A stretch of 64,000 bases of DNA from Avena insularis (lineage: Eukaryota; Streptophyta; Magnoliopsida; Poales; Poaceae). The translations under genes were made by a program, and so were the position numbers. The notes below the pieces were generated by a model that was not told where the DNA came from, did no database searches, and was given only the letters and a program-made list of their open reading frames with translations. Below are positions 1-10,580 of the stretch, piece after piece. Location: positions 129,585,711 through 129,649,710 of the forward strand of contig CM042694.1 of NCBI GenBank assembly GCA_023614405.1, written 5' to 3'. Positions within the stretch are counted from its first letter, which is position 1; the number at the start of each line of letters is the position of its first letter.

Positions 1-393
1 TGAACTATGGATCCTGATCCTTTTCTTTTACATACAATCTATAAATTGTTTACTGCTTTGTGTTTACTTTCTACAAACTATTATTTCTTTCCATTCGATA
101 CGTTTAATCCTTTGTTTTCAGCAAAACACGGTGAGATTAACAACCTCATCGCAAGTTGGGGACAAAGTTCTGTGGTTGTGTTGTGCAGGTCTCCATGTTG
201 CTACTAGCACCGGTAGTGCGCCCTACCAAGGCTTAGCTAGCAACACATTTGGGGTGTTTCCTTGCTCCTACTGGTTCGATTAAACCTTGGTTTCATAACT
301 GAGGGAAACTTGCTGCTGTGCTCATCATACCTTCCTCTTGGGGTTCCCAACGAGCTCTACATCAACACCGCACCAGCACTTTTCTGGCGCCGT
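1..393 (+). mobile_element. 3' end of an Athila-type LTR plus start of PBS (truncated)
   Basis: This stretch is closely similar to 47384-47757 and 62524-62907, the ends of the two LTRs of Athila element E. It is followed by CTTTTCTGGCGCCG (380-393), the first part of the Asp-tRNA-like primer-binding site seen in full at 6244-6261. The LTR start lies left of the window. After the PBS start the sequence changes to something unrelated, so the internal region has been lost. Short reading frames here are not genes. Confidence 0.8.
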
Positions 394-1500
394 ACACTGA
401 GCCATCACCAAGCAGGAGTAGGGATTTTACCTCCTCACGAGGGTCCCAAACCTGGGTAAAAAACCACTATGTCATATCTCTGTCGTGCGCATGTTCCATT
501 GTTGCCGTCGTCTTCAACGAGATCCAAGCGCGTGTTCAGTCCCCTCACGAATCCGGGGTTCATTGGTGCCCCTGTTCTTTCACGGGACATTCATTCTCTG
601 ACACAAACACACACCCTAGCAAGATCCAACAACATCACGACCTTAATTGGACTAGGGTTGGGTGTGTATGTGGTTGGTCAGTGTGAAGAAGACATGGGGT
701 GGAGTGCCTTAGTGGGATTGTCAGGGGCACATGATAGTGAGGTGTTGTTGCGCCATGGGTGGAGAGAGCCAGTTTTTCGGCGGTGGTGGTGGCAAGGAGT
801 TCTTCCCCTTGACATGTCATAAATTAGCAATTCTTTCACTTTTCTCATATGAAAAAGTCCATAGTGCCTTTGGAGTTTGCGGCCAAAGTAGCCTCCTAGT
901 TAGCTTTGTCGTTGTCTGGATAGTCTGTCATGCCGCCCTTCTCATCCTCATCGACCCTAAGGCTCATTTGACCCATCCACAGCCCCTTCTCCTGCACCTC
1001 CAACTAGTCGCCTTCTCATGCAAACCGATATCAAACTCAATGTCATCAGCGGTATCCCATCATTGTCGCACTCGTTGAGGAATCTTGTGGTCTATATGGG
1101 ATACCATTTTCCATTCTTCAAGAACATCTCAACTTGAACAATTCCAAAATATTTTTGTGAACATACTCTATCCATGTTTAGAAAATATTTTCATGCATTT
1201 TTCTGTAATAAAGACGCGTGCACTTGGGAGGCAAAACACCAAATCTAGAATCAACCGGAAATCCAAATCGGCTCGTGGGTGCGTATGAACCCATTGTTTG
1301 ACATTTTATGCTTGCACACAAGTTCCATGAAAAAAATTATGGTTTTTATTTGCGGGGAAAAAAATTATGTGGCCAGTCTAAAAAGATAAAAGATTGTCCA
1401 CTAAATAGCATGTTAGAGTATCAAAATTTGTCTTTTTACAGCGACAACAAGTAATAATGATATGAGAAGATAACATCGTTACTATTGAGAAGGTCAGTCT
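394..1500. other. Unassigned intergenic or degenerate repeat DNA
   Basis: I see no gene. The first ~80 bases contain a pattern (gggattttacctcctcacgag, then 'acctgggtaaaa') that resembles the U5 end of Triticeae Gypsy LTRs, so this may be an old LTR scrap. From about 600 on I recognise no family. The short reading frames lack domains and start context. Confidence 0.4.
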
Positions 1501-1818
1501 TAGAGCATCTCCACCCGCGTTCCCGGGAGGGCGTTCCCAGGGCGATCCATGCCTCGGATCCCGCAATGTACCGCCAGGCAATGACCGCCCGTCTCGTCGG
1601 TCACGCGTCGCCTTAACGGCACGCCATCGTCCTCCCGCCTTCCCGCCTTGTCCTCTTTTCCCACCCATGCCGCTACACCCCTCCCGCACTCACCGCCCTT
1701 TCCTCTTTCGGCTAAAAATGTCGGCACCCTCGCTGATTCCCAAAGAACACTCTCACGCCTCCCATTCCCCAACCACAACTCCACCTTTGGCGAAGAGAAC
1801 AAGATCTCGGCAGTAGCA
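1501..1818 (+). other. GC-rich 5' flank of the 1819-2830 pseudogene
   Basis: It opens with AGAGCATCTCCACCCGCG, a motif common at the ends of small grass DNA transposons and of the multicopy sequence that carries the downstream ORF. It is rich in CCG and CTC and has no coding potential that I trust. A matching opposite terminus was not found, so a transposon assignment is only inferred. Confidence 0.3.
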
Positions 1819-2830
1819 ATGGCGGAGAGGTACCTGGTGACCCGGTGGCGGCGAATGGCTTCGGCTGGCGGTCTCTACAACCGTGGGAGGCATGGATGCT
1901 TCACGATGCCGGCAACATGACGGCACCGGACTTCCGGTGCCTGCCTACTTGGAAGCTTAGCGTCAGCGGCGTGCCGGTGCCACCGGTGCCTGAGGGCAAC
2001 AGGATGGTCGAGGAGATCCAGGCGGCCATGGAGGATCCGGAGCTCGTCTAAGACCCCGGTAACTTGGCTTACTAGGAGAACTTCTTTGTCGAGCACTGGA
2101 ACCAGCAACTGGCCGGCCACGACGGCCTTCCCGGCACATCACCGAAGCGCCACAACACTGCGACACGCCGTCGGTGGTGGAGCGCATCAGGACGGACGCT
2201 CACGGTTGTCCTCGAGCACATCGCCGCAGGCGACCACCCTAGGTTGGGCTACCCTCTCGCTCGCCGCTGTTGGCCGGTGCCAGTTGGCGGTGAACTGGCT
2301 GCCAAGGAGGATAGGCGGTGGCAGCTCCTCGTCCTCCATCTCGGTGTTGCGCTCATCTAGCTCTGCGCTGGCATAGTCGCCTCGCGCCACTGGCGAGGAC
2401 ACTCACACGCCTCCACTCCAGGCAGTGAAGCGGGAGACAGAGTCGTCGGTGCACTCGCTGCCGATGACGTGCTTAAGTGGCATCATCGTCAACGAAGGCC
2501 GTGCACCCTCGTGCATGCCGAATCTCGAGTCGGTGGACTAGGCCATCCCAGTCGACGAGGACGCGTTCGTCATGAAGGTTGCGCTAGAGCGTTCTCTAAA
2601 CGATGTGCTGCCCATGTAGGCCCCGGATGCCTGCGCCTGGTCCAGAGTAGACTGGGAGACGGAGGAGGACGAGCATTAGGCCGCATGCACCGATTGCCGG
2701 CAGTATGCCTGCTAGGGCTCGTCACTTATCGTCCTCGACAACAAGGCCGCACCCTCGTCTCAGCCGTGGCGCTACGGCGACACCGGCCAGGGCAGCTTGT
2801 GACGAGGGGTGATCTCGGCAATGCCCATGG
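1819..2830 (+). pseudogene. Degenerate copy of a multicopy Triticeae ORF of unknown function
   Basis: Reading starts at the ATG at 1819 (MAERYLVTRWRR) and moves between frames. Recognisable blocks, in order, are: a WKLSVSGVPVPPVPEG segment (~1950-1995), an EHWNQQLAGHDGLPG segment (~2092-2136), an RRWWSASGRTLTVVLEHI segment (~2170-2223), DAFVMKVALERSLNDVLPM (~2560-2617) and a C-terminal PWRYGDTGQGS block (~2763-2800). I recall this order of blocks (XGGVPVPPxP, RRWWSxPGRTLxxVLxHI, PWRxGDxGQGS) from many hypothetical proteins predicted in wheat, barley and Aegilops. Function is unknown. At least three frameshifts and several stops make this copy dead. The block order is seen; the family resemblance is from memory and needs a search. 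Confidence 0.55.
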
Positions 2831-3514
2831 TTATGGACTTGTGTTTCGTGGAAAAGGTGAACACTGGGGATTTCGTCGGCTTAACAGACAAACAAGGGAG
2901 GTGATTTACCCAGGTTCGGGCCCTCATAGAGGAAACACTACTTCCTGCTTGTCTGCTCGTATTATCATTGGAGAGTACAAATTTGTTGAGTCGGCCAGAT
3001 GCGATCTCGCTGAGAGAGAGAGGTGTGCATATCGTAAGATTGGTTGCCCCCTTGTTGGACCCTCCTAGCCTTTATATATGGGGAGGCTAGGTCTCGGGTA
3101 CCAATACGAGTTGGTTTACAAGTTAGAGTTCGTATCTAGTTTAGTCTTGGACTTCCTTATCTTGTTCCACCAAGATTCTATGTCCTTGTAGGCTTTGTAT
3201 CAGCCAAACTGTCGTGGGCTACATGGATCTTGGCAAATCTTCGGGTGAGGCTTCCGTTCGGCTGCGCCATATATACCAATAATAGGCACCCGAAGGGTTA
3301 TGCCCATGCCAGTAGTCCCGAGGCTATGTTTGGATGCTTGTGTCCGAGCATAGGCTCAATGTCCTTTTTAATATGCCCGGAAGGTGAACTCGAAGATTTC
3401 TTCGGATGCGTGAACTTGTCGATGTCTTGTTTGGCTGATGCAATGGATGACCTGATGTCAGCATTTTCATCGGGTGCTCTCGATGGGAGTAACCTTTGAG
3501 GCTACACTCGGGTA
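2831..3514. repeat. Left part of an unassigned degenerate repeat, split by Copia B
   Basis: It contains a 'ttacccaggttcgggccctc' stretch (2905-2924) and 'gaagggttatgcccatgccagtagtcccgaggctatg', motifs that recur across Triticeae intergenic DNA. Removing Copia B joins this to 12975 onward, where related modules with 'agtagcccc(c/t)gaggcta' and 'gagcataggctcaa' reappear. Probably the non-coding part of an old Gypsy or CACTA element. I cannot name the family. Short reading frames here are not genes. Confidence 0.45.
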
Positions 3515-3519
3515 GACTC

Positions 3520-4020
3520 TGTTGGGTTCGCAGCATAGAAAACAAAAAAATTCCTACGATGAGAACTATATGCCAAGATCTATCTACTAGATACAGAGCA
3601 ACGGGTGGATATACATCCATCGAGAACTTACCCTCAAAGACAACGAGTTGTGTTAACGAGTAGGAACTCGTGGATGATGTAGTCGTACGCTTGCCGATCT
3701 CAATATCATGATGAAGTCCAGCAGGTCTGGCTCTAGCACGTCCATCAGATCCAGCTCCAGCAAGTCCAGCACCACCAAGTCCAGCACCACGAAGTAGGGG
3801 TGCATCCGTGATCGCACACACGTTCAGTACCCAGACAACCTCCGTCCCTCGCTCCAGCAAAGCAGTGGAAGCAGCAACTCCTTTCCAGATAAAGCCACTA
3901 GGAACATGTATCTCGCTAATCCGAGACCATGGGGAAATAATACTAGAGGGGGAGAGAGATCACGAGGAGTTGTGAGGAAGAAGGGGTGTGAGGGGGGCCT
4001 TTTATAGGAGGAGGGGGATG
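3520..4020 (-). repeat. Copia B 3' LTR, partial
   Basis: Aligns base for base, with scattered changes, to 11257-11760 from TGTTGGGTTCGCAGC up to the 'ggaggagggggatgccc' block. Beyond ~4020 the match becomes unclear. On the minus strand this is the downstream end of the element. The CAGCTCCAGCAAGTCCAG-type repeats near 3740-3790 are present in both copies. Confidence 0.85.
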
Positions 4021-4856
4021 CCCAAAACCTTTTTGGTAGATTAGGACGCCTAGCGTCTCCAACCTTCACAAATTCTCATACAATATGAGAACGTGTATTT
4101 TGTTAAATTATACTATATCATATTGCAACCATAAACATTGTTTCAGATATCACAATATCTTCCACACATGATGGTTTATCAAAAAAAATTCATCTCCTAG
4201 ATAACCTCGATATTAAAACAACTTTTGAATATCAAGAATCATGGAGGCAAACATGATACTTTAGATACTAACATTGGAATTCTTACTCTTCATTTAATAC
4301 TACTTATTAAACTTCATGGATTAAATAGAGTTTGCTGAAAGTTTGCAATAGGACTTCTAAACTTTAAATTGACATTCAAAACAATACGATACCAGTTCGT
4401 AAAGTAAATATCCATAATTATATAGTTCTATTATCTCAATTAAAACTAAGCGTAAGGTAGTAAACAGATGCCAATGACTACAACAAATTATGCAAATTCA
4501 CTTCGATTTAGTTTTTGACAAATTGAGTTCGACTAATCCAAATTAGAAATGAACTCCCACTCAAAAATGACATCCCTCGTGCCTTTTTGGTGATTACATG
4601 AACCCAATCCACTACACCAAGTCCGATCATCACGTGAGTCGGTGTAGCTTCAAAGGCGAGCATCAATATGGGCATCATATCAACTATATGACTCATGCTT
4701 AACATTTCGGTCCATGTTCCGGGGCCATGTCTGTACATGCTAGGCTCGCCAAGTAAGAACCTTAGTACTCGCGTGTGTAAAACTATCTTACACCCGTTGT
4801 ATGAAAGCGCGGAGTCAAGTACACCCGATCATCACATGATGTCTCGAAACACGATC
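4021..4856 (-). other. Copia B remnant: AT-rich stretch and leader sequence
   Basis: 4021-4490 is AT-rich and may be degenerate LTR; I could not align it convincingly. From about 4505 (GACAAATTGAGTTCGACTAA) the sequence parallels 58455-58780 of Copia F, that is, the untranslated leader just upstream of gag (antisense as printed). So the break between LTR and leader removed the whole gag-pol region. No gene is present. Confidence 0.6.
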
Positions 4857-4861
4857 CATAC

Positions 4862-6234
4862 TGATACATTGCAAATGTATCTATAATTTTTTATGTTCCA
4901 TGCTTGGTTTTATCTACTTTCTTGTGTTTTGTCCACACTTTGGAGTACTTTTCATATGATTTCTTGGACTAACCTATTAACAAGATGCCACAGTGCCAGT
5001 TGCCTGTTTTCTACTATTTTTGGTTCCAGGAAGTCAGAAAATGAATATTCTCGGAATTGGATGGGACAAAAGCCAAAGTTACTATTTTCCCCGAAGACTC
5101 ACGGAGCGGAAGGAGAGGAGAGGCCTGAGTAGCCACACCGGCTGGCCTGCGCCAGGGCATGGTGTGGGCCCCCTGGCTGGCCACCGACCTTGCCTCCTTC
5201 GCCTATAAGAGCCTCCCGATACCAAAACCCTAAGAAGTCAATCAAAAATCCACAAAAAGTTCCGTTGCGCCGCCGCCACCGAAGGGGAGATTCGGGGGAC
5301 AGAAAGTCTCTGTTCCGGCACCCTGCCGGGACGGGGAAGTGCCCCCGGAGCCATCTCCATCGATCTCCACCGCCATCTCCATCACCGTTGCTGATTCCCA
5401 TGATGAGGAGGGAGTAGTTCTCTCTCGAGGCTAAGGGTTCTACCGGTAGCTATGTGTTCATCTCTCTCTCTATGCATGATCTTATTGAGATCATGAGCTT
5501 GTAATCTATAGATCTACCTTGCTACTCAAGTGCTTTAATAGATCTCCGCTCTCCCCATGTGTGTGAAAGTGACAACGTGCACACCATGGTGGCACTTAGG
5601 CTAGAGATTACAAATACTTGTTATGAGTTATATTTGGAGTTGGATGTCTTTATGAAATTGTGGTGTTTGTTGGACTCATCTAGTGCTCAAGGTGACAGTG
5701 TGGGGTTTTCTAGATGGGAAAGGCTTACTTTGAGGTGTGCTGTTTTAGCCCTACCATCGATTAGAGTGTTCAACCGGAGAGTAGTTAAGAGTAGTATCAT
5801 AAAGAGAAGATATTTATATGAGAGTGTTCACTAGTGAAAGTATGATCCCTAGGCCTTGTTTCTAAGCATTGAAACACCGTTTGCTACTAGATCTATTACA
5901 TGTTTGCTTGCTTCCATCTTTATTTCAGTTTGCCTTTAGTCTTTTCCACACCATCAAGTTATTTTCTATCACTGTTACCACTTGTATTTTACTATCTCTT
6001 CGCCGAACTAGTGCACCTATACACCTGACAAGTGTATTGGGTGTGTTGGGGACATAAGAGACTTCTTGTATCTTGATTGCAGGGTTGCTTGAGAGGGAAT
6101 ACCTTTGACCACTTCCTCCCTAAGTTCGATAAACCTTGGGTGATCCACTTAAGGGAAAACTTGCTGCTGTTCTACAAACCTCTGCACTTGGAGGCCCAAC
6201 AACTGTCTAGAAGAATAGAAGTGCGTAGACATCA
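4862..6234 (+). repeat. Athila A 5' LTR
   Basis: 1373 bases, TG...CA. The first 19 bases after T form a hairpin (GATACATT, GCA loop, AATGTATC). A TATA-like CTATAAGA lies at 5203-5210 and an ATG-poor GC-rich leader follows. The first ~235 bases are nearly the same as in the Athila E LTR; the rest differs. Confidence 0.93.
5203..5210 (+). promoter_or_regulatory. TATA-like box in Athila A 5' LTR
   Basis: CTATAAGA preceded by GC-rich sequence; the same box occurs at 9545-9552 in the 3' LTR and, in the E-type LTRs, at 46536-46543 and 61675-61682. Position and conservation suggest the U3 core promoter; the start site itself cannot be read. Confidence 0.5.
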
Positions 6235-6243
6235 AGCTATTTT

Positions 6244-6261
6244 CTGGCGCCGTTGCCGGGG
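6244..6261 (+). other. Primer-binding site of Athila A
   Basis: TGGCGCCGTTGCCGGGGA, nine bases after the LTR end. It is complementary to the 3' end of plant tRNA-Asp, the usual primer of the Athila lineage. Confidence 0.9.
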
Positions 6262-6448
6262 AGGTAAGGTAAAAGGTATTCACACCGGAGGATTAAAGAA
6301 GAAGAACCTCCCACGGCAAACGCCTATTTTCCGCGCCGCTTGGAGGTATAGAAAGGTACTCACATCCTCCGGTGTGAGTGCTCGAAGTTATTTCCTTTAG
6401 ATTCTACAATTTTGTCTTTTTGTTTCTTGTTTTCACTAGTTAGGCTTA

Positions 6449-7252
6449 ATGGAAAACAACAAAAAAATTAGAGAGCTTTATAGTATTTATCTTGAGTTAG
6501 GACATGAAGTGTTTGAAGAGAAAATTAAAAAACCTATGAAACATTATTTGCATGCTAATAGCAATGTTGTTAGTATGAATTCTTTGGACACCATTATTGC
6601 TAATGCTATGGAAAATTCTAAGTTTGGGCAAGCTAGTTTTTATGAAAGTGATCTTTTTAGTTCCCTAGCTTTGGAAGATAGCTATTCTATTGCTTATGAT
6701 GATACCAAACCTCCAATATATGATGATTACAATGATGAATATGTTATTTTCAGTCCACCTACTATTGAGGAGAAAATTAGTTATGATTACAATATGCCTC
6801 CTATATTTGATGATTATGGTGATGAGAATAATAATGATAGCTATTTTGTTGAATTTGCTCCCACTACAATTAACAAGAATGACTATGTTTATGTGGGGAG
6901 TATTAATTCTTTTATACATGTGGCTCATAATAAGAATGTTTTATGTGATAGTTATATTGTTAATTTTATTCATGTTGCTACTGAAAGTTATTATGAGAGT
7001 GGGAAACATGGTTCTATGCATATCAATAATATTAAGTTTCCCCTCTTTATGTTGAAAATTTTGAAGTTGCACTTGTTTTGCTTTCCTATGCTTGTTGCTT
7101 TGTGCTTTCATGACTTGTTTCTTTACAAGATTCCTAAGCATAGGAAGTGGGTTAGACTTAAATGTGCTTTAAATTTGCTTCTTGATGCTCCCTATTACTT
7201 CAATTCATATTTCTTATGTGAGCATCTTCTCAAACTATCATGCCTAACTTAA
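6449..7252 (+). CDS. Acidic 267-residue ORF of unknown function at the gag position of Athila A
   Basis: Uninterrupted from the ATG at 6449, the first after a 188-base leader beyond the PBS. It does not look like gag: no retrotransposon-gag motif, no CCHC knuckle and no protease DxG motif. Residues 1-60 are mixed charged (IRELYSIYLELGHEVFEEKI). Residues ~75-150 are rich in Asp, Tyr, Glu and Asn, with a twice-repeated 'PP-I-(Y/F)DDY-(N/G)DE' block. The last ~75 residues are hydrophobic and Phe/Leu/Cys-rich and could include one or two membrane segments. The element's 3' non-coding region begins right at its stop. It may be an inherited passenger ORF or a highly diverged gag; its being open in an otherwise decaying neighbourhood fits recent insertion. 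Function unknown. Confidence 0.6.
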   Translation: MENNKKIRELYSIYLELGHEVFEEKIKKPMKHYLHANSNVVSMNSLDTIIANAMENSKFGQASFYESDLFSSLALEDSYSIAYDDTKPPIYDDYNDEYVIFSPPTIEEKISYDYNMPPIFDDYGDENNNDSYFVEFAPTTINKNDYVYVGSINSFIHVAHNKNVLCDSYIVNFIHVATESYYESGKHGSMHINNIKFPLFMLKILKLHLFCFPMLVALCFHDLFLYKIPKHRKWVRLKCALNLLLDAPYYFNSYFLCEHLLKLSCLT

Positions 7253-7855
7253 AGGCATTAAAGAAAAGTACTTATTGGGAGATAACCCAAAATTTTAGAT
7301 GAGTCTTGGAAATTATTGCTTCAGTAATAACCGCTCCTTATCCTTTTTATTTTCTTTTTGTGCCAAGAGTAACCTCTAATGAGAGAGAAGTAATGATTGG
7401 GAAAGTTGCTATCCCGAAACACATTTATGTGCTTCACCGCAAAAATTCGTGTAAAATCTCTGAACGTCATCTTGAGGCGTCAATTTTTGTTCTCTTGCCC
7501 CAGGTTGTTATCTAACTTTTGTTAGTTCAAACCTTTTTGATTTGATTAACAGAAGGTTTTCGAAAAAATTCGTCTTTACCTGCTAGTCTGTTTTGACAGA
7601 TTTCTGCCATTTTCTGCATTTGCTTCTTGTTGGTTCCTTTTTGAGTTCTTTTGGGGAATTGAGCTTTTTGAGGAAAGTGCTACAGTAGCTTGTGTTTTAA
7701 TGGAAGTTTATTGGTGTTATAACTGAACCTTAAGACTTATTATCTTGAGTGCACTAATGTTGCTAATAAAGATTGTGTGAAGTTTTGTATGAAGGAAAAA
7801 TTTCAGGTGTATGGAAGGAATGAGTAATAAGATGAAGGATGGACTAAAGCTCAAG

Positions 7856-7884
7856 CTTGGGGATGCCACGCGTGTCACCCCAAG
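7856..7884 (+). other. Hairpin 1 with PPT-like arm (Athila A)
   Basis: CTTGGGG at the left and CCCCAAG at the right, enclosing a partly pairing ACG/CGT core. The left arm repeats the AAGCTTGGGGATG of the polypurine tract at 9165-9177. The same hairpin is at 50584-50612 in Athila E. Confidence 0.7.
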
Positions 7885-7915
7885 AAATATCCAAGAAGTA
7901 CAAGCGTCAAAGCTT

Positions 7916-7936
7916 GGGGATGCCCAAGGCATCCCC
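7916..7936 (+). other. Hairpin 2 with PPT-like arm (Athila A)
   Basis: Perfect 9-bp stem, GGGGATGCC against its complement, with a CAA loop. It is again preceded by AAGCTT, repeating the polypurine-tract motif. Conserved at 50644-50664 in Athila E. Confidence 0.75.
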
Positions 7937-9164
7937 TTCTTCATCAATAAAAATCCCAGGTTTTTTCCAAACGCTTCATTTTTATTGTTTCATGCACAGT
8001 TGTGTTTTTCTTGGAGCGTCTTCTTTTTCGTTTTCGTTTCGTTTTGGTTTTTAGTTTGCTTGGTTTGCTTAGTTTTCTGAATAAAGTGGTTGGACCCCCT
8101 CTTTCATGCATTGGTTTTCAAATAGTTTGGTTTGGATTGGAAAAGAGTAGGAAAGTTCATGCTTAAGTGGTAAAGAGAGCTTGTTTTTGACTGTGGCCTA
8201 TGCTTTGTCATGCCATGCTTGATATTGTTTTGGCTTTATGCTTAGTATTCTTTGTTGTAGCATAACTTGTTATAAACAATTGAGATTGCTTAATGTGCAC
8301 CATATTCCCATGGTAAATAAGAAGATTGCTGAGATGCTCGTTGTCTGCTTGCCTTGTTATTTTGATATGGGGATTATTCCGTATCATTGGGCAAGGAGTA
8401 CCCTGTTGGCGGTTCTCTATGATACACATGAACTTATGATGACAAGAACTTACCGGTGACTAAACTTGAGTAGCATGAGGAGCGGCCCTCGTATACAAGG
8501 GACATGAGATTCCTAACTTATACTTTGTCAAGCATGTACACCATAGTTTGTTCACTTTAACCTTAATCACTTCAAGATGCTTATGATAGGGAAAATGAGA
8601 GCTGAAAGCTAGTAAGTACCATAATTTTTGGAAGCTCTTTATGAAACTTGAATCCCTACTTCCTTTTACAAAGGCCTTTCTTCCACTATTATATTGAGTC
8701 TCCACCTTCTACCTTTATGCACCTACTTTGAGAGCATAATGGCGATTCTTAGTTCTATGTGCATTGTCCCAAGACTAGTTGATTGATGCATAACTTGATA
8801 TTGCTTGTTTTAAACTATTTGTATCTAGTCACTCTTATGAACTTTGAAGGTGTCCTATGCATTTATATTTGCTACTCTATTGAGGGACAAGCTGAATACT
8901 ATTATGCTATGTTTTCTTTATGTGAAACAAACAAACGTCTTGCAAAGCATTGTTATTCATGAATCTTTTGTTTGTGCCTTTTCATGTCGCATCATAGTTC
9001 CTTTGTCTTATTGCTAGAACTTTGTCTTTCATGCTATGTTGAAGTACTATGATCCTAGCTATCAATGTTTTACAAATATTTTGATCAAGTCATTGATGGT
9101 GCATGTCACCTCAAAAATTATTCTTTCTTGTTATCACTTACCTACTCGAGGACGAGCAGGAGTT

Positions 9165-9178
9165 AAGCTTGGGGATGT
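9165..9178 (+). other. Polypurine tract of Athila A
   Basis: AAGCTTGGGGATGT directly before the TG of the 3' LTR. Priming site for plus-strand DNA synthesis in LTR elements; identical in Athila E. Confidence 0.8.
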
Positions 9179-10575
9179 TGATACATTGCAAATGTATCAA
9201 TAATTTTTGATGTTCCATGCTTGGTTTTATCTACTTTCTTGTGTTTTGTCCACACTTTGGAGTACTTTTCATATGATTTCTTGGACTAACCTATTAACAA
9301 GATGCCAAAGTGTCAGTTGCCTGTTTTCTGCTGTTTTTGGTTCCAGGAAGTCAGAAAATGAATATTCTCAGAATTGGACGGGACAAAAGCCAAAGTTACT
9401 ATTTTCCTGGAAGACTCACGAAGCTAGAAGGAGAGTCGGAGAGGGGCCATAGGGTGGCCACACACCCCCTTGGTGCGGGTCAGCCCAGGCCGCGCCAGGG
9501 CATGGTGTGGGCCCCCTGGCTGGCCACCGACCTTGCCTCCTTCGCCTATAAGAGCCTCTCGATACCAAAACCCTAAGAAGTCAATCAGAAATCCACGAAA
9601 AGTTCCGCTGCGCCGCCGCCACCGAAGGGGAGATTTGGAGGATAGAAAGTCTCTGTTCCGGCACCCTGCCGGGACGGGGAAGTGCCCCCGGAGCCACCTC
9701 TATCGATCTCCACCACCATCTCCATCACCGTTGCTGATTCCCATGATGAGGAGGGAGTAGTTCTCTCTCGAGGCTAAGGGATCTACCAGTAGCTATGTGT
9801 TCATCTCTCTCTATGCATGATCTTATTGAGATCATGAGCTTGTAATCTATAGATCTACCTTGCTACTCAAGTGCTTTAATAGATCTCCGCTCTCCCCATG
9901 TGTGTGAAAGTGACAGCGTGCACACTATGGTGGCACTTAGGCTAGAGATTACAAATACTTGTTATGATTTATATTTGGAGTTGGATGTCTTTATGAAATT
10001 GTGGTGTTTGTTGGACTCATCTAGTGCTCAAGGTGACAGTGTGGGGTTTTCTAGATGGGAAAGGCTTACTTTGAGGTGTGCTGTTATAGTCCTACCATCG
10101 ATTAGAGTGTTCAACCGGAGAGTAGTTAAGAGTAGTATCATAAAGAGAAGATATTTATATGAGAGTGTTCACTAGTGAAAGTATGATCCCTAGGCCTTGT
10201 TTCTAAGCATTGAAACACCGTTTGCTACTAGATCTGTTACATGTTTGCTTGCTTCCATCTTTATTTCAGTTTGCCTTTAGTCTTTTCCACGCCATCAAGT
10301 TATTTTCTATCACCGTTACCACTTGTATTTCACTATCTCTTCGCCGAACTAGTGCACCTATACACCTGACAAGTGTATTGGGTGTGTTGGGGACACAAGA
10401 GACTTCTTGTATCTTGATTGTAGGGTTGCTTGAGAGGGAATACCTTTGACCACTTCCTCCCTGAGTTCGATAAACCTTGGGTGATCCACTTAAGGGAAAA
10501 CTTGTTGCTGTTCTACAAACCTCTGCACTTGGAGGCCCAACAACTATCTACTAGAATAGAAGTGCGTAGACATCA
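9179..10575 (+). repeat. Athila A 3' LTR
   Basis: 1397 bases. Close match to 4862-6234 with scattered substitutions and a few small indels; the largest lies around 9445-9485, where the 3' copy is longer. Ends GCGTAGACATCA, followed by the duplication catac. Confidence 0.93.
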
Positions 10576-10580
10576 CATAC

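Larger units (their letters stand above)
7253..9164 (+). other. Athila A 3' untranslated internal region
   Basis: No gene. It runs parallel to 49962-52708 of Athila E with high similarity, starting at 'atgcctaacttaaaggc'. It lacks a block of about 835 bases; the breakpoint lies at ~8301, where 'aatgtgc' joins 'accatattccc'. It contains two hairpins (7856-7884, 7916-7936) listed separately. Small reading frames here are not conserved between A and E. Confidence 0.8.
4862..10575 (+). mobile_element. Athila A: complete non-autonomous Athila-type Gypsy element
   Basis: Both LTRs run from TGATACATTGC to GCGTAGACATCA and are flanked by the duplication catac (4857-4861 and 10576-10580). The primer-binding site is the Asp-tRNA-like one typical of the Athila lineage. 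The 2.9-kb interior has a single long ORF at the gag position and no protease, RT, RNase H or integrase, so movement would need enzymes from another element. The 3' untranslated region, hairpins and polypurine tract match Athila E, except that ~835 bases present in E (about 51010-51843) are missing here. It is inserted in the leader of Copia B and is the younger of the two. Confidence 0.93.

Noticed and set aside
5559..5834. 91-codon frame repeated at 9900-10175
   Set aside because: Both are in the two LTRs of Athila A, without recognisable domain; similarity is due to LTR duplication.
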